A DNA stretch of 61,784 bases from Acidimicrobiaceae bacterium (GCA_003153575.1 PLZW01000005.1:11171-72954); one strand, 5' to 3'. Shown: positions 15,624-23,768, counted from the stretch's first letter. Numbers and translations are program-made. Notes: generated from the letters alone by a model not told the origin.

Positions 15624-17026
15624 CGCCACGGACCTTCCACATCCGGACCTTCGGTTGCCAGATGAACGAGCACGACTCGGAACGCCTGGCCGGCGCCCTG
15701 GTGGCCGACGGTCTGGTGGCGACGGACGACATGGAGTCGGCCGACGTGGTGGTGTTCAACACCTGCTGCATCCGGGAGAACGCCGACAACAAGTTCTACG
15801 GCCACCTGGGAAACCTCAAGACCCTGCGGGAGAGCCGGCCGGACATGCAGATCGCCGTGGGCGGGTGCCTGGCGCAGATGGACAAGGAGAAGATCCAGGA
15901 GCGGGCGGGGCACGTGGACGTGGTGTTCGGGACGCACAACCTCACGAATGCTCCGGAGTTGCTGCGGCGGGCCTCCGCCGAAGGTCCCCTCATGGAGATC
16001 CTGGACGAGCCGGCCCCGTTCGGGGAGCCCACCGCCGCCGACCAGCAGATGGCGGCACTGGCTGCGGTGCGGGACCTGCCCTACGCGGCATGGGTGACCA
16101 TCCAGATGGGGTGCGACAACAGCTGTGCCTACTGCATCGTCCCCGCTGTGCGTGGTCCCGAGGTGTCCCGCCCGGTGGACGACCTGGTGGCCGAAGTGGC
16201 GGAGCTGTCCCGACGTGGCGTGACCGAAGTCACCCTGCTCGGCCAGAACGTGAACTCCTACGGTCGGGACATAACGAGACGCCGCCCGCTCTTCGGTGAC
16301 CTGCTGCGGGCCGTGGGCAGTGTCAACGGGATCCGGCGGGTCCGGTTCACCAGTCCGCACCCGAAGGACCTCCGCCCGGAGGTGATCGCCGCCATGGCCG
16401 ATACACCGGAGGTGTGCAACCACCTCCACCTCCCCCTCCAGTCGGGGAGCGACGCCATGCTGACCGCTATGCGCCGGGGATACACCGCCGACCGGTACCT
16501 CGATCGGCTGGCCGCGGCACGGGCCGCCGTCGACGACCTGGCCGTGACCACCGACCTCATCGTCGGCTTCCCCGGTGAGACCGAGGACGACTTCGAGCGC
16601 ACCCTGGAGGTGGCGGCCGAGGCCGAGTTCGACAGCGCCTACACCTTCGTCTTCTCCCCCAGGCCCGGCACCCGGGCCGCGGCCATGGAGGACCGGTTCC
16701 TGGCGGTCGAAGTCACCGCCGAGCGCATGGAGCGGCTGCGCGCCGTCGTCGAGCGTTCGGCACTGCGCAAGCACGCCGCCCGAGTGGGGCGGGTCGAAGA
16801 GGTCGTCGTGGAGGGACCGTCCAAGCGCGATCCGTCGGTGACCACCGGCCGGACGGGGCAGAACAAGCTGGTCCACTTCGCTACCGGGGAGGGACGAGCA
16901 GTCGCCGGTGGCAGCTTCGCGCGGGTGTCGGTGACCGCGGCCGCACGCCACCACCTGACCGGTGACCTGGTCGAGGTGACCGCCCGCCCGTCGCACCGGG
17001 TGCGCATCCCCGTCTCCGCCGGCTGA
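15620..17026 (+). CDS. miaB: tRNA-2-methylthio-N6-isopentenyladenosine synthase
   Basis: A 468-residue radical-SAM methylthiotransferase acting on i6A37 of tRNA. The N-terminal MTTase domain has cluster cysteines C13 (FGCQMNEHDSE), C49 (NTCCIREN) and C83 (GGCLAQ). The radical-SAM cluster is C165-X3-C169-X2-C172 (CDNSCAYCIVP). The C-terminus carries a TRAM domain from about residue 400 (GQNKLVHF, GDLVEVTA). The start ATG15620 gives the standard TFHIRTFGCQMNEHDSE N-terminus. miaA, which makes its substrate, follows after 4 nt, so the two are an operon. Confidence 0.96.
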   Translation: MTPRTFHIRTFGCQMNEHDSERLAGALVADGLVATDDMESADVVVFNTCCIRENADNKFYGHLGNLKTLRESRPDMQIAVGGCLAQMDKEKIQERAGHVDVVFGTHNLTNAPELLRRASAEGPLMEILDEPAPFGEPTAADQQMAALAAVRDLPYAAWVTIQMGCDNSCAYCIVPAVRGPEVSRPVDDLVAEVAELSRRGVTEVTLLGQNVNSYGRDITRRRPLFGDLLRAVGSVNGIRRVRFTSPHPKDLRPEVIAAMADTPEVCNHLHLPLQSGSDAMLTAMRRGYTADRYLDRLAAARAAVDDLAVTTDLIVGFPGETEDDFERTLEVAAEAEFDSAYTFVFSPRPGTRAAAMEDRFLAVEVTAERMERLRAVVERSALRKHAARVGRVEEVVVEGPSKRDPSVTTGRTGQNKLVHFATGEGRAVAGGSFARVSVTAAARHHLTGDLVEVTARPSHRVRIPVSAG

Positions 17027-17030
17027 ACGG

Positions 17031-17984
17031 ATGGCTGTCGCCCTGGTCGGGCCCACGGCATCGGGCAAGTCCGAGATCGCCCTGGCGGTGGCCCGGGCCT
17101 GTCCGGGAGCCGTCGAACTGGTGTCGGTGGACTCCATGGCCGTCTACCGGGGCATGGACATCGGCACGGCCAAACCGACCCGTGCCGTGCGGGCCGAGGT
17201 GCCCTACCACTTGGTCGACCTGGTGGATCCGGACGAGGAGTACACGGTCACCCGCTTCCAGGAGGCGGCGCGCGCCGCCCTGGAGGGGATCGCAGCCCGG
17301 GGATCGACCGCGCTGTTGGTGGGAGGCACCGGTCTGTACCTGCGGGCGGTCACCGACGATCTGTCCTTCCCGGGTAGGTATCCGTCGGTGGCGGCCGACC
17401 TGGCGGCCGAGCTCGACCGGGCGGGACCGGAAGGGAGCGACGGGCGCCTGGCCGGCTGTGCCGTACTGCACGCCAGGCTCGAGAGCCTGGACCCGGTGGC
17501 CGCGTCGCGGATCGAACCGGGGAACGAGCGCCGCCTGGTCAGAGCCCTGGAGGTGACGCTCGGCTCGGGACGACCGTTCTCGTCGTTCGGGTCGGGGCTG
17601 GAGCAGTATCCGCCGAGCCGGTTCGCCCTGGTCGGCATGGATCGCGGGGCCGAGGAGTCGGAGGGACGGATCGCCAGCCGATTCGTCCGCCTGATGGACG
17701 AGGGGCTCCTCGAAGAGGTGCGCGGACTGGCCGCCCGACCCGGCGGGCTGTCGAGGACGGCCCGCCAGGCCCTCGGCTACCGGGAACTGCTGGCCCATGT
17801 CGAGGACGGGACGCCCCTGGCGGACGCGGTGGACGAGGCGGTCCGACGGACGCGGGCCTTCGCCAAGCGCCAACGGGCGTGGTTCCGGCGGGACCCGCGC
17901 ATCGAGTGGATCGACCCCGACAGCGATCCGGTGGCGGCGGTGCTCGAGCACCTGGAGCGGGACGCAGGGACGTCGCACCGGTGA
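17031..17984 (+). CDS. miaA: tRNA dimethylallyltransferase
   Basis: A 317-residue enzyme that adds the dimethylallyl group to A37 of UNN-decoding tRNAs, supplying the substrate of MiaB upstream. The P-loop GPTASGKS lies at residues 7-14. VDSMAVYRGMDIGTAKPT and GGTGLYLRAVTDDL are family blocks, and RTRAFAKRQRAWFRRD is the tRNA-binding segment. The stop overlaps a GTG that opens an 8-codon relay frame into dapF. Confidence 0.96.
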   Translation: MAVALVGPTASGKSEIALAVARACPGAVELVSVDSMAVYRGMDIGTAKPTRAVRAEVPYHLVDLVDPDEEYTVTRFQEAARAALEGIAARGSTALLVGGTGLYLRAVTDDLSFPGRYPSVAADLAAELDRAGPEGSDGRLAGCAVLHARLESLDPVAASRIEPGNERRLVRALEVTLGSGRPFSSFGSGLEQYPPSRFALVGMDRGAEESEGRIASRFVRLMDEGLLEEVRGLAARPGGLSRTARQALGYRELLAHVEDGTPLADAVDEAVRRTRAFAKRQRAWFRRDPRIEWIDPDSDPVAAVLEHLERDAGTSHR

Positions 17985-18007
17985 GAGACTGTGGGGGATC
18001 GCCATGA
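17981..18007 (+). other. 8-codon relay ORF between miaA and dapF
   Basis: GTG17981 overlaps the miaA stop (GTGA). It reads VRDCGGSP and stops at TGA18005-18007, which overlaps the dapF ATG at 18004 (ATGA). The frame therefore bridges the whole gap, and it also contains GGGGGAT, which could serve as the dapF ribosome-binding site. Translation of the frame is untested. Confidence 0.35.
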
Positions 18008-18864
18008 CCACGACCGCCGCCGACAGCACCTTCCTCCGGTTCACTAAGCACCACGGTGCCGGCAACGACTTCCTGGTCCTCATCGACCCGGACGGGGCCA
18101 ACCCTCTGTCGCCCGACCTCGTCCGGGCGCTGTGCGACCGCCACTTCGGGGTAGGCGCGGACGGGGTGATCCGGGTGCTGGCCGGTGGCGACCAGGCCGA
18201 CCTGGTCATGGTCCTGCAGAACGCCGACGGCAGTGAGGCCGAGATGAGCGGCAACGGCATGCGCTGTCTGGCCCAGGCCGCCGTGCAGAGCGCGCTGGTG
18301 GCCCCGCCGACCTTCACCGTGGCCACCGGTGGCGGCGTCAGGATAGTCGCCTACGCCCAGGGTGGCGACCCAGACACCGCCTGGGCGACCGTCAGCATGG
18401 GCCGGGCCGAACTCGGCGAGAACCAGCCGCAGAAGTTCGGCGACCGCAAGGTACGGACCGTCGATATGGGCAATCCCCATCTGGTGATGTTCGGCCCCGA
18501 CCTGGACGACGTGGACGTCGCCGGCATCGGCGCCCACCTCCAGACCGTCTACGAGGGCGGCGTGAACGTCGAGTTCATCACGACGGGGGACGAGCCCGAC
18601 CACCTGGTGCTCCGGGTGTTCGAGCGGGGCGTGGGTGAGACCCAGGCGTGCGGCACCGGCAGCGCCGCCGCGGCCGCCGCCGCCCACAGCTGGGGCCTGG
18701 TCGGTCGGAACGTCGCCGTCCACAACCCGGGAGGCACCCTCGAGGTGAACCTCGACGACGACGAGATCCTCCTGGCGGGGCCGGTGCACCGGGTGGCTTC
18801 CGTGGTGGTGAGCCCGAGCGGCGTGCTCGCCGGATCGAGGCCGCAGATGAGCCCTACCGCATGA
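18004..18864 (+). CDS. dapF: Diaminopimelate epimerase
   Basis: A 286-residue cofactor-independent racemase converting LL-DAP to meso-DAP. The two catalytic cysteines are C88 (SGNGMRC) and C216 (ETQACGTGS), each in its family signature. N-terminal KHHGAGNDFLV and GVGADG are typical. The last six residues QMSPTA come from a short repeat shared with the hflX start (MSPT), so the very C-terminus looks like a product of local duplication. GGGGGAT precedes ATG18004. Confidence 0.96.
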   Translation: MTTTAADSTFLRFTKHHGAGNDFLVLIDPDGANPLSPDLVRALCDRHFGVGADGVIRVLAGGDQADLVMVLQNADGSEAEMSGNGMRCLAQAAVQSALVAPPTFTVATGGGVRIVAYAQGGDPDTAWATVSMGRAELGENQPQKFGDRKVRTVDMGNPHLVMFGPDLDDVDVAGIGAHLQTVYEGGVNVEFITTGDEPDHLVLRVFERGVGETQACGTGSAAAAAAAHSWGLVGRNVAVHNPGGTLEVNLDDDEILLAGPVHRVASVVVSPSGVLAGSRPQMSPTA

Positions 18865-18898
18865 TGATGAGCCCCACCGCATGAGCCGGAGCTCATGA
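18861..18898 (+). other. Two chained mini-ORFs between dapF and hflX
   Basis: The dapF stop overlaps ATG18861 (MMMSPTA, stop 18882-18884), that stop overlaps ATG18881 (MSRSS, stop 18896-18898), and that stop overlaps the hflX ATG at 18895. All three junctions are ATGA. ATGAGCCCYACC occurs three times (18847, 18867, 18895), showing that the region arose by duplication of a start segment. Confidence 0.45.
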
Positions 18899-20205
18899 GC
18901 CCCACCACGTCGGCCTTCACCGACACCCTGATCTCGAGGGAGTTCCGGGAGCGCATCGTCCTCGTAGGGGTCACCTTCCCCCACGGCACCACAGCTGCCA
19001 CCGAGGCCGGGCTGGACGAGTTGGAACGGCTGGTGGACACCGCCGGCGCCGACGTGGTCGGGCGGACCATCCAGCGTCGGACGGCGCCGGACTCGGCGAC
19101 CTACGTCGGCCGAGGCAAGGCGGAGGAGCTGCTGGCTATGTGCCTGGAGGTGGACGCCGACACCGTGGTGTTCGACGACGACCTCGCGCCGGCACAGCAG
19201 CGCAACCTGGAGAAGATCCTCGGCCGGACGGCCATCGACCGCACCGCCGTGATCCTCGACATCTTCGCCCAGAATGCGCGCACCCCCGAAGGCCGCGCCC
19301 AGGTGGAGCTGGCCCTGCTGCGCTACCGGCTGCCGCGCCTGCGTGGCCGGGGACACACGCTGAGCCAACAGGCGGGTGGGATCGGCACGAGGGGTCCCGG
19401 TGAGACCCAGCTCGAGGTGGACCGCCGGCGCCTGGTGGCGCGCATGACCCGGTTGGAGGCCGACCTGCGCCAACTCGACCGCACCAGGCAGGTCCAGCGC
19501 CGGGGGCGCCAGCGGGGACGGCAACGCACCGTGTCCCTGGTGGGGTACACCAACGCCGGGAAGTCGACGCTGCTGAACCGCCTGTGCGAGGCCGACGTCC
19601 TGGTCGAGAACCGCCTCTTTTCGACCCTCGACCCGAGGACCCGGAAGTTCGACCTGCCGGGCGGCGAGACGGTCCTGCTCACCGACACGGTCGGCTTCGT
19701 CCGCAAGTTGCCCCACCAGGTGGTGGAGGCGTTCCGGTCGACCCTCGAAGTGGTGCTCGAGTCCGACCTCATCGTCCACGTGGTCGACGGTTCCGCACCC
19801 GACCTCGAGGGCCAGATCGACGCCGTACACACCGTGCTCACCGAGATCGGGGCCGACACCATGCCCGAACTGCTGGTCGTGAACAAGGCCGACGCCCTCG
19901 GGACCGGCGACGACGCCACCGGCGAGGAGGCCCGGCGCCTGCTGGCCGCCCATCCGGGGTCGGTGCTGATATCGGCACGGACGGGACAGGGGATGGATGA
20001 ACTCCTCGTCACCATCGGCGACCGTCTGCGGGTGGGGGACCGGGTGGTCGAGCTCGAGATCCCGTGGGCCCGCGGCGATGTGCTGGCCGCCGTCCATCGT
20101 GAGGGGGAGATCGTCGGCGAGGAGGCCGGTGACACCGCGACCCGGGTTCACGTGGTCCTCGACGAGGCGGGCAAGGCGCGGTTCGCGGAGTTCCTGGCCT
20201 CGTGA
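18895..20205 (+). CDS. hflX: GTPase HflX
   Basis: A 436-residue ribosome-associated GTPase that splits or rescues stalled ribosomes under stress. The N-terminal nucleotide-binding HflX domain includes ATYVGRGKAEEL and ILDIFAQNARTPEGRAQVELA. The G domain has G1 GYTNAGKST (217-225), G3 DTVGF and G4 NKAD. A basic helical linker RRGRQRGRQR precedes G1. The start is at ATG18895, overlapping an upstream mini-ORF; the stop overlaps the dapC GTG. In other actinobacteria hflX also follows dapF. Confidence 0.95.
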   Translation: MSPTTSAFTDTLISREFRERIVLVGVTFPHGTTAATEAGLDELERLVDTAGADVVGRTIQRRTAPDSATYVGRGKAEELLAMCLEVDADTVVFDDDLAPAQQRNLEKILGRTAIDRTAVILDIFAQNARTPEGRAQVELALLRYRLPRLRGRGHTLSQQAGGIGTRGPGETQLEVDRRRLVARMTRLEADLRQLDRTRQVQRRGRQRGRQRTVSLVGYTNAGKSTLLNRLCEADVLVENRLFSTLDPRTRKFDLPGGETVLLTDTVGFVRKLPHQVVEAFRSTLEVVLESDLIVHVVDGSAPDLEGQIDAVHTVLTEIGADTMPELLVVNKADALGTGDDATGEEARRLLAAHPGSVLISARTGQGMDELLVTIGDRLRVGDRVVELEIPWARGDVLAAVHREGEIVGEEAGDTATRVHVVLDEAGKARFAEFLAS

Positions 20206-21353
20206 GTTCGGACGATCCCGTCTCGGTCGGTTTTGCCCCTCCGCCTTACCCGTACGAGCGGCTGAACGGCGCCAAGGCCCGGGCCGCCGAGCGGTTCGCG
20301 GCAAGGGGAGGACTGGTCGACTGCTCCATCGGCACTCCATACGATGCTCCACCGGACGCCGTCCTGGCGGCGATGGCCACGTCGGGGACGGAGCGGGGCT
20401 ACCCGACGTCGCCCGGATCGCCAGCCTATCGGCAGGCCGCGGCCGGGTGGATCGCACGGCGATTCGGGGTGACGGTGGACCCCGAGGGCGAAGTGGCGGC
20501 GTGCGTGGGCACCAAGGAGTTCGTGGCCTCGACCGCCCAGTTCCTCCGGTTGCGGACGCCCGACCGGGACACCGTGCTCTACCCGTCGGTGTCCTACCCG
20601 ACCTACGCCATGGGAGCGACGTTGGCCGGCGCCCGGGCGGTTCCGGTCCCCGAGCTGACGGGGGGTGGACTCGACCTCGACGCCGTGGACCCGGCCGACG
20701 CCGCCCGTGCCCTGCTCATCTGGGTCAACTCACCGTCCAACCCGACCGGCCGATTGAGCGACCTGGAGCGGGTGGGGGAGTGGGGTCGGGAGCGCGGGAT
20801 ACCCGTGCTGTCCGACGAGTGCTACGCCGAGTTCACCTGGGACGGGCCGGCCCGGACGATCCTCGAGTGGGGCATCGATGGGGTCGTGGCCGTGCACTCG
20901 CTGTCGAAGCGGTCCAACTTGGCCGGGGTGCGGGCGGGCTTCTACGCCGGCGACCCCGAACTGGTGTCCTACCTTCTCGACGTCCGCCGTCATGCCGGAC
21001 TGATGGTGCCGGGACCGGTGCAGGCGGGTGCCGTGGTGGCCCTCGACGACGACGCCCACGTGGAGGCGCAGCGCCTCCGCTACGAGGAGCGGCTCGCGTT
21101 CCTGGCCGCGGCACTCGGCGATGCCGGGCTCCCGGTGCAGCCACCCTCCGGCGGCTTCTACCTCTGGGTACCGGTGCCGGTCCGGTTCAGCGACGACTGG
21201 GCCCTGTGTGCGTGGCTGGCAGACGAGGTTGGGCTGCTGGTCAGTCCCGGCGAACTCTACGGCCCGGACGGGTCCGGGCACGTCCGGGTGGCAGTGGTGC
21301 AGCCGATGGACCGGCTGACGCTGGTGGCCGAGCGCCTGTCGTCCGCACGTTGA
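20202..21353 (+). CDS. dapC: Succinyldiaminopimelate aminotransferase (class I/II PLP enzyme)
   Basis: A 383-residue fold-type I aminotransferase. The PLP lysine is K236 in HSLSKRSNLAG; NSPSNPTG (176-183) and SDECYAEF (204-211) bind the cofactor. The sequence alone would support several class I aminotransferases, but it lies directly before dapD and dapE, so succinyl-DAP transamination is the best call and matches the DapC arrangement of actinobacteria. The GTG start overlaps the hflX stop by 4 nt. Confidence 0.88.
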   Translation: MSSDDPVSVGFAPPPYPYERLNGAKARAAERFAARGGLVDCSIGTPYDAPPDAVLAAMATSGTERGYPTSPGSPAYRQAAAGWIARRFGVTVDPEGEVAACVGTKEFVASTAQFLRLRTPDRDTVLYPSVSYPTYAMGATLAGARAVPVPELTGGGLDLDAVDPADAARALLIWVNSPSNPTGRLSDLERVGEWGRERGIPVLSDECYAEFTWDGPARTILEWGIDGVVAVHSLSKRSNLAGVRAGFYAGDPELVSYLLDVRRHAGLMVPGPVQAGAVVALDDDAHVEAQRLRYEERLAFLAAALGDAGLPVQPPSGGFYLWVPVPVRFSDDWALCAWLADEVGLLVSPGELYGPDGSGHVRVAVVQPMDRLTLVAERLSSAR

Positions 21354-21476
21354 GGCGCGACTCCCGGCTGAGGGCACGAAGGCGATGACGGCGTCGGAGG
21401 TGATGAAGGGTCGTGGGCGATGAACGGGTCGTGCGCCGTCGCCGGGCGGGCAGGGGCGCTGTGGGCCGGGCGGTAA
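21350..21476 (+). other. Chain of mini-ORFs between dapC and dapD
   Basis: TTG21350 overlaps the dapC stop and reads 12 codons to a stop overlapping ATG21385. That frame (MTASEVMKGRGR) ends in a stop overlapping ATG21420, whose frame runs 18 codons to TAA21474-21476. The three starts are each 35 bp apart. The chain ends 11 nt before the dapD ATG, within its -10 element. The TTG link is weak; the two later starts are the stronger part. Confidence 0.3.
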
Positions 21477-21479
21477 CGT
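21474..21479 (+). promoter_or_regulatory. -10 element (TAACGT) for dapD
   Basis: TAACGT ends 8 nt before ATG21488, with only a C-run between and no ribosome-binding site. This is an internal promoter giving a near-leaderless dapD message. Confidence 0.45.
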
Positions 21480-21487
21480 CTCCCCCC

Positions 21488-22366
21488 ATGGCAGAACCCG
21501 CGACCGACGCAACCCCACTCCCATCAACGCACTCCGTGCACGCCGAGCTCGCCGACCGGGTCGAGTCGTTGTGGGATCGGGCGACGGAGCTGTCGGCCGC
21601 TGATGCCGACGCGCTCGAGGTGGTGACGGAGGCCATCGACCTGCTCGACTCCGGCGTGGCCCGGATTGCCGAGATCGACCCGACCACCGACCGTGTGATC
21701 GTCCACCAGTGGCTCAAGCACGCCATTCTCCTACTCTTCCGGCTGCGATCGATGGAGACCATCGAGGTCGGCCCGTTCGAGTTCGCCGACAAGATCCCGC
21801 TCAAGCGCGACTACGAGGCGGCCGGGGTCCGAGTCGTCCCCGGAGCATCGGCACGCTGGGGTTCGTACCTCGCCCCCGGGGTCATCTGTATGCCCAGCTA
21901 CGTCAACATCGGGGCCCGCGTGGGTGCCGGCACCATGGTCGACACATGGGCGACCGTCGGGTCGTGCGCCCAGATCGGCGAGAACGTCCACCTGTCCGGC
22001 GGTGTCGGCATCGGCGGCGTGCTGGAGCCGGCCCAGGCCGCGCCGGTGATCATCGAGGACGAGGTCATGATCGGGAGCCGCTGCATGATCACCCAGGGTG
22101 CCCGCGTGGGCCGCGGCTCGGTGGTGGGGGAGGGGACCATCCTCAACCCCTCGATCCCGGTCATCGACGCCGAGACCGGTGACGAGCTCGGTCGGGGCCA
22201 TGTGCCGCCGTGGTCGGTCGCCGTGCAGGCGTCCCGGCGACGGGAGTTCGCGGGGGGCGAGTTCTACCTTCCTTGCGTCCTGATCCTGAAGCGGCTGACC
22301 GAGGGGCAGCGCCACGACAAGGCCCAGCTCAACGACATCCTCCGGACCCACGGGGTGTCGACATGA
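21488..22366 (+). CDS. dapD: Tetrahydrodipicolinate N-succinyltransferase
   Basis: A 292-residue left-handed beta-helix acyltransferase that adds succinyl to tetrahydrodipicolinate. The hexapeptide-repeat region spans about residues 120-225 (GVICMPSYVNIGARVGAGTMVDTWATVGSC and onward in short [LIV]GxxxxI turns), flanked by an N-terminal helical domain and the conserved LKRDYEAAGVRVVPG-type lead-in. ATG21488 is chosen over GTG21413 because the upstream part has poor coding character and overlaps the -10. The stop overlaps the first of two mini-ORFs leading to dapE. Confidence 0.92.
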   Translation: MAEPATDATPLPSTHSVHAELADRVESLWDRATELSAADADALEVVTEAIDLLDSGVARIAEIDPTTDRVIVHQWLKHAILLLFRLRSMETIEVGPFEFADKIPLKRDYEAAGVRVVPGASARWGSYLAPGVICMPSYVNIGARVGAGTMVDTWATVGSCAQIGENVHLSGGVGIGGVLEPAQAAPVIIEDEVMIGSRCMITQGARVGRGSVVGEGTILNPSIPVIDAETGDELGRGHVPPWSVAVQASRRREFAGGEFYLPCVLILKRLTEGQRHDKAQLNDILRTHGVST

Positions 22367-22400
22367 ACGGGGTGTCGACATGAACGGCCTCCGGCGGTGA
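22363..22400 (+). other. Two chained 6-codon mini-ORFs between dapD and dapE
   Basis: The dapD stop overlaps ATG22363 (MNGVST, stop 22381-22383). That stop overlaps ATG22380 (MNGLRR, stop 22398-22400), which in turn overlaps the dapE GTG at 22397. Starts are exactly 17 bp apart, and CGGGGTGTCGACATGAA is duplicated. MNGVST repeats the GVST C-terminus of DapD in another frame. Confidence 0.45.
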
Positions 22401-23479
22401 CTGCGGGAATGCCCGACGGCCTGCTCGGGCTGGCGACGGCACTGGTCGGGATCCCGTCGGTGAGCCACGACGAGGGTGCCATGGCCGATGCCGTCCAGGC
22501 GGCCCTCGACCTGTGCCCGTGGTTGGTTGTCGAACGGGTGGGGGACAACGTCGTCGCGCGGACCGAGCTCGGAAGGGAGCGGCGGGTGCTGCTCGCCGGA
22601 CACCTCGACACCGTGCCCCCGGCCGGCGGCAACGACGAGCCCCGCCTGGAGGGCACCACCCTTTACGGACTCGGTTCCGTCGACATGAAGGGAGGTCTGG
22701 CCGTCTTCCTCCATCTGGCCGGTACCCTCCGGGAGCCAGCGGTGGATGTCACGTGGTGCTTCTACGTGGGCGAAGAGGTGGCCAAGGAGTTCAACGGACT
22801 CGGTCACCTGTGGACTGTGCGCCCCGACCTGCTGGCCGCCGACGCCGCCATCCTGGGGGAGCCGACGGGTGGACTGGTCGAGGCGGGGTGCCAGGGCACC
22901 CTGCGCATCCGGGTCGGACTGGCCGGTCGACGGGCCCACACCGCGCGCCCCTTCGTCGGGCGCAACGCCATCCACCGGCTCGCTCCGATCTTGACGGCGG
23001 TGGCCGGCTTCGAGGTCCGCCGGCCGGTCATCGACGGCTGCGAGTACGCCGAGCAGCTCCAGGTGGTGTCGGTGGAGGGCGGAGTGGCGAACAACGTGGT
23101 ACCCGACCACGCCACCGTGGTGCTCAACCACCGCTTCGCCCCTGACCGGTCGGTCGAGCAGGCCGAATCGGCGGTGCGGGAGCTGCTCGCCCCCCATCTG
23201 GAGCCGGGCGACCACTGGGAGCTGGTCGACGCTGCGCCCGGCGCCCCACCGTCACTCGACCATCCGGTGCTCCGCGCACTGGTGGCGGCCTCCGGGGCCG
23301 CACCCCGGGCCAAGGTCGGATGGACCGACGTGGCCTCGTTCTGGGCGCACGGCGTACCGGCCGCGAACTTCGGCCCGGGGGATCCGCTGTTGTCCCACAC
23401 CCCCGGCGAGCACGTGAGCGAGGACGAGCTCGTGCCCGTGGCTGCGGCCCTGGACGCACTGTTGCGCGGTGATGGGTAG
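22397..23479 (+). CDS. dapE: Succinyl-diaminopimelate desuccinylase
   Basis: A 360-residue M20 zinc peptidase-family enzyme releasing succinate to give LL-DAP. Metal and catalytic residues are H69 and D71 (GHLDTVPP), D96 (GSVDMKGG) and E126/E127 (VGEEVA). A dimerisation lid domain lies in the middle (GRRAHTARPFVGRNA). It forms the end of a dapC-dapD-dapE series. The GTG start overlaps a mini-ORF stop; an ATG four codons later is an alternative. It is convergent with lexA. Confidence 0.93.
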   Translation: MTAGMPDGLLGLATALVGIPSVSHDEGAMADAVQAALDLCPWLVVERVGDNVVARTELGRERRVLLAGHLDTVPPAGGNDEPRLEGTTLYGLGSVDMKGGLAVFLHLAGTLREPAVDVTWCFYVGEEVAKEFNGLGHLWTVRPDLLAADAAILGEPTGGLVEAGCQGTLRIRVGLAGRRAHTARPFVGRNAIHRLAPILTAVAGFEVRRPVIDGCEYAEQLQVVSVEGGVANNVVPDHATVVLNHRFAPDRSVEQAESAVRELLAPHLEPGDHWELVDAAPGAPPSLDHPVLRALVAASGAAPRAKVGWTDVASFWAHGVPAANFGPGDPLLSHTPGEHVSEDELVPVAAALDALLRGDG

Positions 23480-23667
23480 GGTCACGTCACGAACTGACCG
23501 CCATCGACGAGGTCTTCCCCCGGACGCTTCGGCCGGCCTGCGGTACCCGGACATGGCGCCGATCGGGGTCACGACTCCGGACGCCTGAGCGCCGGCGGCG
23601 GCCGCGGCGGGAGGCACTGCTGCGGGTGGGAGAGCCCGTGCCGTAGCAGGTGGTGTGAAGGGGGAAC

Positions 23668-23742
23668 GTCAGGACGTCGTGGAGCTGGAAACGCCAGGTG
23701 GTCGTCGAGCTGGAAACCTCAGGACGTCGTGGAGGTGGGGCC
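23668..23742 (+). repeat. Three degenerate repeats in the dapE-lexA gap
   Basis: Units starting near 23668, 23695 and 23719 share CAGGACGTCGTGGAGCTGGA, with the second unit more diverged. They fill the middle of the 289-bp convergent gap, which otherwise contains no convincing gene. Function unknown. Confidence 0.65.
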
Positions 23743-23750
23743 GGCCCCAC
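23735..23750 (-). terminator. Perfect 16-bp palindrome downstream of lexA
   Basis: GTGGGGCCGGCCCCAC lies 18 bp beyond the lexA stop and 255 bp beyond dapE. It can fold as a 6-bp stem with a CCGG loop on either strand. It is a candidate bidirectional GC-rich terminator lacking a T-run. Confidence 0.45.
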
Positions 23751-23768
23751 TGCCGACGTCCCGGACCG

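Noticed and set aside
15470-17137. Upstream extension of the DUF222/HNH reading frame
   Set aside because: Stays open only as a shadow of miaB and miaA; the ATG at 15469 gives the natural N-terminus.
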